DNA from: Rhabditoides inermis | Lineage: Eukaryota > Nematoda > Chromadorea > Rhabditida > Rhabditidae | NCBI GenBank assembly: GCA_963966185.1 | Contig: CAWZYM010000204.1 | Span: 525,001-589,000 of the forward strand | Direction of reading: 5' to 3' | DNA length: 64,000 nt | In this document: in pieces, positions 45,601-59,992 of the stretch | How the letters are laid out: each line of letters opens with the position of its first letter | How positions within the stretch are numbered: the stretch's first letter is position 1 | Notes under the pieces: model-generated | What the model was told of the DNA's origin: nothing | The model's database searches: none | What the model saw: only the letters and a program-made list of their open reading frames with translations | Position numbers and translations under genes: made by a program

Positions 45601-48600
45601 CCTCGGAAAAAGGTATGTACTCTTGGAAAAAAGGTATGTAGCCCTTGGAAAAAAGGTATGTAGCCCTTAAAAAAAGGTACGTAGCCCTCAAAAAAAAGGT
45701 ATGTAGCCCTCGGAAAAAGGTATGTAGCCCTCGAAAAAGGTAAGTAGCCCTTGGAAAAAGGTATGTACTCTCGGAAAAAGTTATGAAGCCTCCGGAAAAA
45801 GGTATGTAGCCCTCGGAAAAAGGTATGTAGCCTTTGGAAAAAAGGTATGTAGCCTTTGGAAAAAGGTACTTATGTAGCCCTCGGAAAAAAGGTATGTAGC
45901 CCTTGCAAAAGGATATGTAACCCTCGGAAAAAGGTATGTACCCCTCGGAAAAAGGTATGTACTCTCGGAAAAAGGTATGTAGCCCTCGGAAAAAGGTATG
46001 TAGCCCTCGGAAAAAGGTATGTAGCCCTTGGAAAAAAGGTATGTAGCCCTTAAAAAAGGTATGTAGCCCTCGAAAAAGGGTATGTAGCCCTCGGAAAAAG
46101 GTATGTAGCCCTCGGAAAAAGGTATGTAGCCCTTGAGAAAAAGGTATGTAGCCCTTGAAAAAGGTATGTAGCCCTCGGAAAAAAGGTATGTAGCCCTCGG
46201 AAAAAGGTATGTACTCTTGGAAAAAGGTATGTAGCCCTCGGAAAAAGGTATGTAGCCCTTGAGAAAAAGGTATGTAGCCCTTGAAAAAGGTATGTAGCCC
46301 TCGGAAAAAGGTATGTAGCCCTCGGAAAAAGGTATGTAGCCCTCGGAAAAAGGTATGTACTCCCGGAAAAAGGTATGTAGCCCTCGGAAAAAGGTATGTA
46401 GCCCTCGGAAAAAGTTATGAAGCCCTCGGAAAAAGGTATGTAGACCTCGGAAAAAAGGTATGTAGCCTTTGGAAAAAAGGTATGTAGCCTTTGGAAAAAG
46501 GTACTTATGTAGCCCTCGGAAAAAAGGTATGTAGCCCTTGAAAAAGGGTATGTAGCCCTCGGAAAAAGGTATGTACCCCTCGAAAAAAGGTATGTACTCT
46601 CGGAAAAAGGTATGTAGCCCTCGGAAAAAGGTATGTAGCTCTCGGAAAAAGGTATGTAGCCCTTGGAAAAAAGGTATGTAGCCCTTAAAAAAGGTATGTA
46701 GCCCTCGAAAAAGGGTATGTAGCCCTCGGAAAAAGGTATGTAGCCCTTAAAAAGGTATGTAGCCCTCGAAAAAGGGTATGTAGCCCTCGGAAAAAGGTAT
46801 GTAGCCCTCGGAAAAAGGTATGTACTCTTGGAAAAAGGTATGTAGCCCTTGGAAAAAAGGTATGTAGCCCATAAAAAAAGGTATGTAGCCCTCAAAAAAA
46901 AGGTATGTAGCCCTCGGAAAAAGGTATGTAGCCCTCGAAAAAGGTAAGTAGCCCTTGGAAAAAGGTATGTACTCTCGGAAAAAGTTATGAAGCCCTCGGA
47001 AAAAGGTATGTAGCCCTCGGAAAAAAGGTATGTAGCCTTTGGAAAAAAGGTATGTAGCCTTTGGAAAAAGGTACTTATGTAGCCCTCGGAAAAAAGGTAT
47101 GTAGCCCTTGGAAAAGGGTATGTAGCCCTCGGAAAAAGGTATGTAGCCCTCGGAAAAAGGTATGTACTCTTGGAAAAAGGTATGTAGCCCTCGGAAAAAG
47201 GTATGTAGCCCTTGAGAAAAAGGTATGTAGCCCTTGAAAAAGGTATGTAGCCCTCGGAAAAAGGTATGTAGCCCTCGGAAAAAGGTATGTAGCCCTCGGA
47301 AAAAGGTATGTACTCCCGGAAAAAGGTATGTAGGTATGTAGCCCTCGGAAAAAGGTATGTAGCCCTCGGAAAAATGTATGTAGCCCTCGAAAAAGGTATG
47401 TAGCCCTTGGAAAAAAGGTATGTAGCCTTTAAAAAAGGTATGTAGCCATTGAAAAAAAGGTATGTAGCCCTCGGAAAAAAGGTTTGTAGCCCTCGGAAAA
47501 AGGTATGTAGCCCTCGGAAAAAGGTATTTAGCCCTCGAAAAAGGTAAGTAGCCCTTGGAAAAAGGTATGTACTCTCGGAAAAAGGTATGAAGCCCTCGGA
47601 AAAAGGTATGTATGTAGCTCTTGGAAAAAGGTATGTAGCCCTTAAAAAAGGTATGAAGCCCTCGAAAAAAAGGTATGTAGCCCTCGGAAAAAGGTATGTA
47701 GCCCTCGGAAAAAGGTATGTACTCTCGGAAAAAGGTATGTAGCCCTCGGAAAAAGGTATGTAGCCCTCGGAAAAATGTATGTAGCCCTTGAAAAAAAGGT
47801 ATGTAGCCCTTAAAAAAAGGTATGTAGCCCTCGAAAAAAAGGTATGTAGCCCTTGGAAAAAGGTATGTAGCCCTAAAAAAAAAGGTATGTAGCCCTCGGA
47901 AAAAGGTATGTAGCCCTCGAAAAAGGTAAGTAGCCCTTGGAAAAAGGTATGTACTCTCGGAAAAAGTTATGAAGCCCTCGGAAAAAGGTATGTAGACCTC
48001 GGAAAAAAGGTATGTAGCCTTTGGAAAAAAGGTATGTAGCCTTTGGAAAAAGGTACTTATGTAGCCCTCGGAAAAAAGGTATGTAGCCCTTGAAAAAGGG
48101 TATGTAGCCCTCGGAAAAAGGTATGTACCCCTCGGAAAAAGGTATGTACTCTCGGAAAAAGGTATGTAGCCCTCGGAAAAAGGTATGTAGCCCTCGGAAA
48201 AAGGTATGTAGCCCTTGGAAAAAAGGTATGTAGCCCTTAAAAAAGGTATGTAGCCCTCGAAAAAGGGTATGTAGCCCTCGGAAAAAGGTATGTAGCCCTT
48301 AAAAAGGTATGTAGCCCTCGAAAAAGGGTATGTAGCCCTCGGAAAAAGGTATGTAGCCCTCGGAAAAAGGTATGTACTCTTGGAAAAAGGTATGTAGCCC
48401 TTGGAAAAAAGGTATGTAGCCTTTAAAAAAAGGTACGTAGCCCTCAAAAAAAAGGTATGTAGCCCTCGGAAAAAGGTATGTAGCCCTCGAAAAAGGTAAG
48501 TAGCCCTTGGAAAAAGGTATGTACTCTCGGAAAAAAGTTATGAAGCCTCCGGAAAAAGGTATGTAGCCCTCGGAAAAAAGGTATGTAGCCTTTGGAAAAA

Positions 48601-50380
48601 AGGTATGTAGCCTTTGGAAAAAGGTACTTATGTAGCCCTCGGAAAAAAAGGTATGTAGCCCTTGGAAAAGGGTATGTAGCCCTCGGAAAAAGGTATGTAC
48701 CCCTCGGAAAAAGGTATGTACTCTCGGAAAAAGGTATGTAGCCCTCGGAAAAAGGTATGTAGCCCTCGGAAAAAGGTATGTAGCCCTTGGAAAAAAGGTA
48801 TGTAGCCCTTAAAAAAGGTATGTAGCCCTCGAAAAAGGGTATGTAGCCCTCGGAAAAAGGTATGTAGCCCTCGGAAAAAGGTATGTAGCCCTTGAGAAAA
48901 AGGTATGTAGCCCTTGAAAAAGGTATGTAGCCCTCGGAAAAAAGGTATGTAGCCCTCGGAAAAAGGTATGTACTCTTGGAAAAAGGTATGTAGCCCTCGG
49001 AAAAAGGTATGTAGCCCTTGAGAAAAAGGTATGTAGCCCTTGAAAAAGGTATGTAGCCCTCGGAAAAAGGTATGTAGCCCTCGGAAAAAGGTATGTAGCC
49101 CTCGGAAAAAGGTATGTACTCCCGGAAAAAGGTATGTAGCCCTCGGAAAAAGGTATGTAGCCCTCGGAAAAATGTATGTAGCCCTCGAAAAAGGTATGTA
49201 GCCCTTGGAAAAAAGGTATGTAGCCTTTAAAAAAGGTATGTAGCCATTGAAAAAAAGGTATGTAGCCCTCGGAAAAAGGTTTGTAGCCCTCGGAAAAAGG
49301 TATGTAGCCCTCGGAAAAAGGTATTTAGCCCTCGAAAAAGGTAAGTAGCCCTTGGAAAAAGGTATGTACTCTCGGAAAAAGGTATGAAGCCCTCGGAAAA
49401 AGGTATGTATGTAGCTCTTGGAAAAAGGTATGTAGCCCTTAAAAAAGGTATGAAGCCCTCGAAAAAAAGGTATGTAGCCCTCGGAAAAAGGTATGTAGCC
49501 CTCGGAAAAAGGTATGTACTCTCGGAAAAAGGTATGTAGCCCTCGGAAAAAGGTATGTAGCCCTCGGAAAAATGTATGTAGCCCTTGAAAAAAAGGTATG
49601 TAGCCCTTAAAAAAGGTATGTAGCCCTCGAAAAAAAGGTATGTAGCCCTTGGAAAAAGGTATGTAGCCCTCAAAAAAAGGTATGTAGCCCTCGGAAAAAG
49701 GTATGTAGCCCTCGAAAAAGGTAAGTAGCCCTTGGAAAAAGGTATGTACTCTCGGAAAAAGTTATGAAGCCCTCGGAAAAAGGTATGTAGACCTCGGAAA
49801 AAAGGTATGTAGCCTTTGGAAAAAAGGTATGTAGCCTTTGGAAAAAGGTACTTATGTAGCCCTCGGAAAAAAGGTATGTAGCCCTTGAAAAAGGGTATGT
49901 AGCCCTCGGAAAAAGGTATGTACCCCTCGGAAAAAGGTATGTACTCTCGGAAAAAGGTATGTAGCCCTCGGAAAAAGGTATGTAGCCCTCGGAAAAAGGT
50001 ATGTAGCCCTTGGAAAAAAGGTATGTAGCCCTTAAAAAAGGTATGTAGCCCTCGAAAAAGGGTATGTAGCCCTCGGAAAAAGGTATGTAGCCCTTAAAAA
50101 GGTATGTAGCCCTCGAAAAAGGGTATGTAGCCCTCGGAAAAAGGTATGTAGCCCTCGGAAAAAGGTATGTACTCTTGGAAAAAAGGTATGTAGCCCTTGG
50201 AAAAAAGGTATGTAGCCCTTAAAAAAAGGTACGTAGCCCTCAAAAAAAAGGTATGTAGCCCTCGGAAAAAGGTATGTAGCCCTCGAAAAAGGTAAGTAGC
50301 CCTTGGAAAAAGGTATGTACTCTCGGAAAAAGTTATGAAGCCTCCGGAAAAAGGTATGTAGCCCTCGGAAAAAGGTATGT
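42650..50380 (-). repeat. Higher-order repeat, 4552 bp spacing, first pair
   Basis: Segments at about 42.7-45.8 kb recur at 47.2-50.4 kb with a constant distance of 4552 bp, for example 43569 and 48121, 44675 and 49227. The match breaks at about 45828/50380. Confidence 0.8.
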
Positions 50381-50888
50381 ACTCTCGGAAAAAGGTATGT
50401 AGCCCTCGGAAAAAGGTATGTAGCCCTCGGAAAAAGGTATGTAGCCCTTGGAAAAAAGGTATGTAGCCCTTAAAAAAGGTATGTAGCCCTCGAAAAAGGG
50501 TATGTAGCCCTCGGAAAAAGGTATGTAGCCCTTAAAAAGGTATGTAGCCCTCGAAAAAGGGTATGTAGCCCTCGGAAAAAGGTATGTAGCCCTCGGAAAA
50601 AGGTATGTACTCTTGGAAAAAGGTATGTAGCCCTTGGAAAAAAGGTATGTAGCCTTTAAAAAAAGGTACGTAGCCCTCAAAAAAAAGGTATGTAGCCCTC
50701 GGAAAAAGGTATGTAGCCCTCGAAAAAGGTAAGTAGCCCTTGGAAAAAGGTATGTACTCTCGGAAAAAAGTTATGAAGCCTCCGGAAAAAGGTATGTAGC
50801 CCTCGGAAAAAAGGTATGTAGCCTTTGGAAAAAAGGTATGTAGCCTTTGGAAAAAGGTACTTATGTAGCCCTCGGAAAAAAAGGTATG

Positions 50889-53800
50889 TAGCCCTTGGAA
50901 AAGGGTATGTAGCCCTCGGAAAAAGGTATGTACCCCTCGGAAAAAGGTATGTACTCTCGGAAAAAGGTATGTAGCCCTCGGAAAAAGGTATGTAGCCCTC
51001 GGAAAAAGGTATGTAGCCCTTGGAAAAAAAGTATGTAGCCCTTAAAAAAGGTATGTAGCCCTCGAAAAAGGGTATGTAGCCCTCGGAAAAAGGTATGTAG
51101 CCCTCGGAAAAAGGTATGTAGCCCTTGAGAAAAAGGTATGTAGCCCTTGAAAAAGGTATGTAGCCCTCGGAAAAAAGGTATGTAGCCCTCGGAAAAAGGT
51201 ATGTACTCTTGGAAAAAGGTATGTAGCCCTCGGAAAAAGGTATGTAGCCCTTGAGAAAAAGGTATGTAGCCCTTGAAAAAGGTATGTAGCCCTCGGAAAA
51301 AGGTATGTAGCCCTCGGAAAAAGGTATGTAGCCCTCGGAAAAAGGTATGTACTCCCGGAAAAAGGTATGTAGCCCTCGGAAAAAGGTATGTAGCCCTCGG
51401 AAAAATGTATGTAGCCCTCGAAAAAGGTATGTAGCCCTTGGAAAAAAGGTATGTAGCCTTTAAAAAAGGTATGTAGCCATTGAAAAAAAGGTATGTAGCC
51501 CTCGGAAAAAGGTTTGTAGCCCTCGGAAAAAGGTATGTAGCCCTCGGAAAAAGGTATTTAGCCCTCGAAAAAGGTAAGTAGCCCTTGGAAAAAGGTATGT
51601 ACTCTCGGAAAAAGGTATGAAGCCCTCGGAAAAAGGTATGTATGTAGCTCTTGGAAAAAGGTATGTAGCCCTTAAAAAAGGTATGAAGCCCTCGAAAAAA
51701 AGGTATGTAGCCCTCGGAAAAAGGTATGTAGCCCTCGGAAAAAGGTATGTACTCTCGGAAAAAGGTATGTAGCCCTCGGAAAAAGGTATGTAGCCCTCGG
51801 AAAAATGTATGTAGCCCTTGAAAAAAAGGTATGTAGCCCTTAAAAAAGGTATGTAGCCCTCGAAAAAAAGGTATGTAGCCCTTGGAAAAAGGTATGTAGC
51901 CCTCAAAAAAAGGTATGTAGCCCTCGGAAAAAGGTATGTAGCCCTCGAAAAAGGTAAGTAGCCCTTGGAAAAAGGTATGTACTCTCGGAAAAAGTTATGA
52001 AGCCCTCGGAAAAAGGTATGTAGACCTCGGAAAAAAGGTATGTAGCCTTTGGAAAAAAGGTATGTAGCCTTTGGAAAAAGGTACTTATGTAGCCCTCGGA
52101 AAAAAGGTATGTAGCCCTTGAAAAAGGGTATGTAGCCCTCGGAAAAAGGTATGTACCCCTCGGAAAAAGGTATGTACTCTCGGAAAAAGGTATGTAGCCC
52201 TCGGAAAAAGGTATGTAGCCCTCGGAAAAAGGTATGTAGCCCTTGGAAAAAAGGTATGTAGCCCTTAAAAAAGGTATGTAGCCCTCGAAAAAGGGTATGT
52301 AGCCCTCGGAAAAAGGTATGTAGCCCTTAAAAAGGTATGTAGCCCTCGAAAAAGGGTATGTAGCCCTCGGAAAAAGGTATGTAGCCCTCGGAAAAAGGTA
52401 TGTACTCTTGGAAAAAAGGTATGTAGCCCTTGGAAAAAAGGTATGTAGCGCCTATAAAAAAGGTACGTAGCCCTCAAAAAAAAGGTATGTAGCCCTCGGA
52501 AAAAGGTATGTAGCCCTCGAAAAAGGTAAGTAGCCCTTGGAAAAAGGTATGTACTCTCGGAAAAAGTTATGAAGCCTCCGGAAAAAGGTATGTAGCCCTC
52601 GGAAAAAGGTATGTAGCCTTTGGAAAAAAGGTATGTAGCCTTTGGAAAAAGGTACTTATGTAGCCCTCGGAAAAAAGGTATGTAGCCCTTGGAAAAGGGT
52701 ATGTAGCCCTCGGAAAAAGGTATGTACCCCTCGGAAAAAGGTATGTACTCTCGGAAAAAGGTATGTAGCCCTCGGAAAAAGGTATGTAGCCCTCGGAAAA
52801 AGGTATGTAGCCCTTGGAAAAAAGGTATGTAGCCCTTAAAAAAGGTATGTAGCCCTCGAAAAAGGGTATGTAGCCCTCGGAAAAAGGTATGTAGCCCTCG
52901 GAAAAAGGTATGTAGCCCTTGAGAAAAAGGTATGTAGCCCTTGAAAAAGGTATGTAGCCCTCGGAAAAAAGGTATGTAGCCCTCGGAAAAAGGTATGTAC
53001 TCTTGGAAAAAGGTATGTAGCCCTCGGAAAAAGGTATGTAGCCCTTGAGAAAAAGGTATGTAGCCCTTGAAAAAGGTATGTAGCCCTCGGAAAAAGGTAT
53101 GTAGCCCTCGGAAAAAGGTATGTAGCCCTCGGAAAAAGGTATGTACTCCCGGAAAAAGGTATGTAGCCCTCGGAAAAAGGTATGTAGCCCTCGGAAAAAG
53201 TTATGAAGCCCTCGGAAAAAGGTATGTAGACCTCGGGAAAAAGGTATGTAGCCTTTGGAAAAAAGGTATGTAGCCTTTGGAAAAAGGTACTTATGTAGCC
53301 CTCGGAAAAAAGGTATGTAGCCCTTGAAAAAGGGTATGTAGCCCTCGGAAAAAGGTATGTACCCCTCGAAAAAAGGTATGTACTCTCGGAAAAAGGTATG
53401 TAGCCCTCGGAAAAAGGTATGTAGCTCTCGGAAAAAGGTATGTAGCCCTTGGAAAAAAGGTATGTAGCCCTTAAAAAAGGTATGTAGCCCTCGAAAAAGG
53501 GTATGTAGCCCTCGGAAAAAGGTATGTAGCCCTTAAAAAGGTATGTAGCCCTCGAAAAAGGGTATGTAGCCCTCGGAAAAAGGTATGTAGCCCTCGGAAA
53601 AAGGTATGTACTCTTGGAAAAAGGTATGTAGCCCTTGGAAAAAAGGTATGTAGCCCATAAAAAAAGGTATGTAGCCCTCAAAAAAAAGGTATGTAGCCCT
53701 CGGAAAAAGGTATGTAGCCCTCGAAAAAGGTAAGTAGCCCTTGGAAAAAGGTATGTACTCTCGGAAAAAGTTATGAAGCCCTCGGAAAAAGGTATGTAGC

Positions 53801-56800
53801 CCTCGGAAAAAAGGTATGTAGCCTTTGGAAAAAAGGTATGTAGCCTTTGGAAAAAGGTACTTATGTAGCCCTCGGAAAAAAGGTATGTAGCCCTTGGAAA
53901 AGGGTATGTAGCCCTCGGAAAAAGGTATGTACCCCTCGGAAAAAGGTATGTACTCTCGGAAAAAGGTATGTAGCCCTCGGAAAAAGGTATGTAGCCCTCG
54001 GAAAAAGGTATGTAGCCCTTGGAAAAAAGGTATGTAGCCCTTAAAAAAGGTATGTAGCCCTCGAAAAAGGGTATGTAGCCCTCGGAAAAAGGTATGTAGC
54101 CCTCGGAAAAAGGTATGTACTCTTGGAAAAAGGTATGTAGCCCTCGGAAAAAGGTATGTAGCCCTTGAGAAAAAGGTATGTAGCCCTTGAAAAAGGTATG
54201 TAGCCCTCGGAAAAAGGTATGTAGCCCTCGGAAAAAGGTATGTACTCTTGGAAAAAGGTATGTAGCCCTCGGAAAAAGGTATGTAGCCCTTGAGAAAAAG
54301 GTATGTAGCCCTTGAAAAAGGTATGTAGCCCTCGGAAAAAGGTATGTAGCCCTCGGAAAAAGGTATGTAGCCCTCGGAAAAAGGTATGTAGCCCTCGGAA
54401 AAAGGTATGTAGCCCTCGGAAAAAGGTATGTAGCCCTCGGAAAAAGGTATGTAACCCTCGGAAAAAAATGTATGTAGCCTTCGAAAAAAGGAATGTAGCC
54501 TTCGGAAAAAAAATGTAGCCCTCGGAAAAAGGTATGTAGCTCTCGGAAACGTATGTAGCCCTCGGAAAAAGGTATGTAGCCCTCGAAAAAGGTAAGTAGC
54601 CCTTGAAAAAGGTATGTAGCTCTCGGAAAAAGGTATGTAGCCCTCGGAAAAATGTATGTAGCCCTCGGAAAAAGGTATGTAGCCCTCGGAAAAAGGTATT
54701 TAGCCCTCGGAAAAAAAATGTATGTAGCCTTCGAAAAAAGGAATGTAGCCTTCGGAAAAAAAATATGTAGCCCTCGGAAAAAGGTATGTAGCCCTCGGAA
54801 AGGTATGTAGCCCTCGGAAAAAGGTATGTAGCCCTCGGAAAAAAGGTATGTAGCCCTCGGAAAAAGGTATGTACTCCCGGAAAAAGGTATGTAGCCCTCG
54901 GAAAAAGGTATGTAGCCCTCGGAAAAATGTATGTAGCCCTCGAAAAAGGTATGTAGCCCTTGGAAAAAAGGTATGTAGCCTTTAAAAAAGGTATGTAGCC
55001 ATTGAAAAAAAGGTATGTAGCCCTCGGAAAAAGGTTTGTAGCCCTCGGAAAAAGGTATGTAGCCCTCGGAAAAAGGTATGTAGCCCTCGAAAAAGGTAAG
55101 TAGCCCTTGGAAAAAGGTATGTACTCTCGGAAAAAGGTATGAAGCCCTCGGAAAAAGGTATGTATGTAGCTCTTGGAAAAAGGTATGTAGCCCTTAAAAA
55201 AGGTATGAAGCCCTCGAAAAAAAGGTATGTAGCCCTCGGAAAAAGGTATGTAGCCCTCGGAAAAAGGTATGTACTCTCGGAAAAAGGTATGTAGCCCTCG
55301 GAAAAAGGTATGTAGCCCTCGGAAAAAGGTATGTAGCCCTTGAAAAAAAGGTATGTAGCCCTTAAAAAAGGTATGTAGTCCTCGAAAAAAAGGTATGTAG
55401 CCCTTGGAAAAAGGTATGTAGCCCTCAAAAAAAAGGTATGTAGCCCTTGGAAAAGGGTATGTAGCCCTCGGAAAAAGGTATGTACCCCTCGGAAAAAGGT
55501 ATGTACTCTCGGAAAAAGGTATGTAGCCCTCGGAAAAAGGTATGTAGCCCTCGGAAAAAGGTATGTAGCCCTTGGAAAAAAAGTATGTAGCCCTTAAAAA
55601 AGGTATGTAGCCCTCGAAAAAGGGTATGTAGCCCTCGGAAAAAGGTATGTAGCCCTCGGAAAAAGGTATGTAGCCCTTGAGAAAAAGGTATGTAGCCCTT
55701 GAAAAAGGTATGTAGCCCTCGGAAAAAAGGTATGTAGCCCTCGGAAAAAGGTATGTACTCTTGGAAAAAGGTATGTAGCCCTCGGAAAAAGGTATGTAGC
55801 CCTTGAGAAAAAGGTATGTAGCCCTTGGAAAAGGTATGTAGCCCTCGGAAAAAGGTATGTAGCCCTCGGAAAAAGGTATGTAGCCCTCGGAAAAAGGTAT
55901 GTACTCCCGGAAAAAGGTATGTAGCCCTCGGAAAAAGGTATGTAGCCCTCGGAAAAATGTATGTAGCCCTCGAAAAAGGTATGTAGCCCTTGGAAAAAAG
56001 GTATGTAGCCTTTAAAAAAGGTATGTAGCCATTGAAAAAAAGGTATGTAGCCCTCGGAAAAAGGTTTGTAGCCCTCGGAAAAAGGTATGTAGCCCTCGGA
56101 AAAAGGTATTTAGCCCTCGAAAAAGGTAAGTAGCCCTTGGAAAAAGGTATGTACTCTCGGAAAAAGGTATGAAGCCCTCGGAAAAAGGTATGTATGTAGC
56201 TCTTGGAAAAAGGTATGTAGCCCTTAAAAAAGGTATGAAGCCCTCGAAAAAAAGGTATGTAGCCCTCGGAAAAAGGTATGTAGCCCTCGGAAAAAGGTAT
56301 GTACTCTCGGAAAAAGGTATGTAGCCCTCGGAAAAAGGTATGTAGCCCTCGGAAAAATGTATGTAGCCCTTGAAAAAAAGGTATGTAGCCCTTAAAAAAG
56401 GTATGTAGCCCTCGAAAAAAAGGTATGTAGCCCTTGGAAAAAGGTATGTAGCCCTCAAAAAAAGGTATGTAGCCCTCGGAAAAAGGTATGTAGCCCTCGA
56501 AAAAGGTAAGTAGCCCTTGGAAAAAGGTATGTACTCTCGGAAAAAGTTATGAAGCCCTCGGAAAAAGGTATGTAGACCTCGGAAAAAAGGTATGTAGCCT
56601 TTGGAAAAAAGGTATGTAGCCTTTGGAAAAAGGTACTTATGTAGCCCTCGGAAAAAAGGTATGTAGCCCTTGAAAAAGGGTATGTAGCCCTCGGAAAAAG
56701 GTATGTACCCCTCGGAAAAAGGTATGTACTCTCGGAAAAAGGTATGTAGCCCTCGGAAAAAGGTATGTAGCCCTCGGAAAAAGGTATGTAGCCCTTGGAA

Positions 56801-59800
56801 AAAAGGTATGTAGCCCTTAAAAAAGGTATGTAGCCCTCGAAAAAGGGTATGTAGCCCTCGGAAAAAGGTATGTAGCCCTTAAAAAGGTATGTAGCCCTCG
56901 AAAAAGGGTATGTAGCCCTCGGAAAAAGGTATGTAGCCCTCGGAAAAAGGTATGTACTCTTGGAAAAAAGGTATGTAGCCCTTGGAAAAAAGGTATGTAG
57001 CGCCTATAAAAAAGGTACGTAGCCCTCAAAAAAAAGGTATGTAGCCCTCGGAAAAAGGTATGTAGCCCTCGAAAAAGGTAAGTAGCCCTTGGAAAAAGGT
57101 ATGTACTCTCGGAAAAAGTTATGAAGCCTCCGGAAAAAGGTATGTAGCCCTCGGAAAAAGGTATGTAGCCTTTGGAAAAAAGGTATGTAGCCTTTGGAAA
57201 AAGGTACTTATGTAGCCCTCGGAAAAAAGGTATGTAGCCCTTGGAAAAGGGTATGTAGCCCTCGGAAAAAGGTATGTACCCCTCGGAAAAAGGTATGTAC
57301 TCTCGGAAAAAGGTATGTAGCCCTCGGAAAAAGGTATGTAGCCCTCGGAAAAAGGTATGTAGCCCTTGGAAAAAAGGTATGTAGCCCTTAAAAAAGGTAT
57401 GTAGCCCTCGAAAAAGGGTATGTAGCCCTCGGAAAAAGGTATGTAGCCCTCGGAAAAAGGTATGTAGCCCTTGAGAAAAAGGTATGTAGCCCTTGAAAAA
57501 GGTATGTAGCCCTCGGAAAAAAGGTATGTAGCCCTCGGAAAAAGGTATGTACTCTTGGAAAAAGGTATGTAGCCCTCGGAAAAAGGTATGTAGCCCTTGA
57601 GAAAAAGGTATGTAGCCCTTGAAAAAGGTATGTAGCCCTCGGAAAAAGGTATGTAGCCCTCGGAAAAAGGTATGTAGCCCTCGGAAAAAGGTATGTACTC
57701 CCGGAAAAAGGTATGTAGCCCTCGGAAAAAGGTATGTAGCCCTCGGAAAAAGTTATGAAGCCCTCGGAAAAAGGTATGTAGACCTCGGGAAAAAGGTATG
57801 TAGCCTTTGGAAAAAAGGTATGTAGCCTTTGGAAAAAGGTACTTATGTAGCCCTCGGAAAAAAGGTATGTAGCCCTTGAAAAAGGGTATGTAGCCCTCGG
57901 AAAAAGGTATGTACCCCTCGAAAAAAGGTATGTACTCTCGGAAAAAGGTATGTAGCCCTCGGAAAAAGGTATGTAGCTCTCGGAAAAAGGTATGTAGCCC
58001 TTGGAAAAAAGGTATGTAGCCCTTAAAAAAGGTATGTAGCCCTCGAAAAAGGGTATGTAGCCCTCGGAAAAAGGTATGTAGCCCTTAAAAAGGTATGTAG
58101 CCCTCGAAAAAGGGTATGTAGCCCTCGGAAAAAGGTATGTAGCCCTCGGAAAAAGGTATGTACTCTTGGAAAAAGGTATGTAGCCCTTGGAAAAAAGGTA
58201 TGTAGCCCATAAAAAAAGGTATGTAGCCCTCAAAAAAAAGGTATGTAGCCCTCGGAAAAAGGTATGTAGCCCTCGAAAAAGGTAAGTAGCCCTTGGAAAA
58301 AGGTATGTACTCTCGGAAAAAGTTATGAAGCCCTCGGAAAAAGGTATGTAGCCCTCGGAAAAAAGGTATGTAGCCTTTGGAAAAAAGGTATGTAGCCTTT
58401 GGAAAAAGGTACTTATGTAGCCCTCGGAAAAAAGGTATGTAGCCCTTGGAAAAGGGTATGTAGCCCTCGGAAAAAGGTATGTACCCCTCGGAAAAAGGTA
58501 TGTACTCTCGGAAAAAGGTATGTAGCCCTCGGAAAAAGGTATGTAGCCCTCGGAAAAAGGTATGTAGCCCTTGGAAAAAAGGTATGTAGCCCTTAAAAAA
58601 GGTATGTAGCCCTCGAAAAAGGGTATGTAGCCCTCGGAAAAAGGTATGTAGCCCTCGGAAAAAGGTATGTACTCTTGGAAAAAGGTATGTAGCCCTCGGA
58701 AAAAGGTATGTAGCCCTTGAGAAAAAGGTATGTAGCCCTTGAAAAAGGTATGTAGCCCTCGGAAAAAGGTATGTAGCCCTCGGAAAAAGGTATGTACTCT
58801 TGGAAAAAGGTATGTAGCCCTCGGAAAAAGGTATGTAGCCCTTGAGAAAAAGGTATGTAGCCCTTGAAAAAGGTATGTAGCCCTCGGAAAAAGGTATGTA
58901 GCCCTCGGAAAAAGGTATGTAGCCCTCGGAAAAAGGTATGTAGCCCTCGGAAAAAGGTATGTAGCCCTCGGAAAAAGGTATGTAGCCCTCGGAAAAAGGT
59001 ATGTAACCCTCGGAAAAAAATGTATGTAGCCTTCGAAAAAAGGAATGTAGCCTTCGGAAAAAAAATGTAGCCCTCGGAAAAAGGTATGTAGCTCTCGGAA
59101 ACGTATGTAGCCCTCGGAAAAAGGTATGTAGCCCTCGAAAAAGGTAAGTAGCCCTTGAAAAAGGTATGTAGCTCTCGGAAAAAGGTATGTAGCCCTCGGA
59201 AAAATGTATGTAGCCCTCGGAAAAAGGTATGTAGCCCTCGGAAAAAGGTATTTAGCCCTCGGAAAAAAAATGTATGTAGCCTTCGAAAAAAGGAATGTAG
59301 CCTTCGGAAAAAAAATATGTAGCCCTCGGAAAAAGGTATGTAGCCCTCGGAAAGGTATGTAGCCCTCGGAAAAAGGTATGTAGCCCTCGGAAAAAAGGTA
59401 TGTAGCCCTCGGAAAAAGGTATGTACTCCCGGAAAAAGGTATGTAGCCCTCGGAAAAAGGTATGTAGCCCTCGGAAAAATGTATGTAGCCCTCGAAAAAG
59501 GTATGTAGCCCTTGGAAAAAAGGTATGTAGCCTTTAAAAAAGGTATGTAGCCATTGAAAAAAAGGTATGTAGCCCTCGGAAAAAGGTTTGTAGCCCTCGG
59601 AAAAAGGTATGTAGCCCTCGGAAAAAGGTATGTAGCCCTCGAAAAAGGTAAGTAGCCCTTGGAAAAAGGTATGTACTCTCGGAAAAAGGTATGAAGCCCT
59701 CGGAAAAAGGTATGTATGTAGCTCTTGGAAAAAGGTATGTAGCCCTTAAAAAAGGTATGAAGCCCTCGAAAAAAAGGTATGTAGCCCTCGGAAAAAGGTA

Positions 59801-59992
59801 TGTAGCCCTCGGAAAAAGGTATGTACTCTCGGAAAAAGGTATGTAGCCCTCGGAAAAAGGTATGTAGCCCTCGGAAAAAGGTATGTAGCCCTTGAAAAAA
59901 AGGTATGTAGCCCTTAAAAAAGGTATGTAGTCCTCGAAAAAAAGGTATGTAGCCCTTGGAAAAAGGTATGTAGCCCTCAAAAAAAAGGTATG
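50889..59992 (-). repeat. Tandem duplication of a 4552 bp block
   Basis: 50889-55440 and 55441-59992 are tandem copies. Landmarks repeat at exactly 4552 bp: 51460/56012, 52265/56817, 52836/57388, 53847/58399, 54312/58864 and 54982/59534. Sequence flanking the block differs, which sets the boundaries. Confidence 0.88.
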
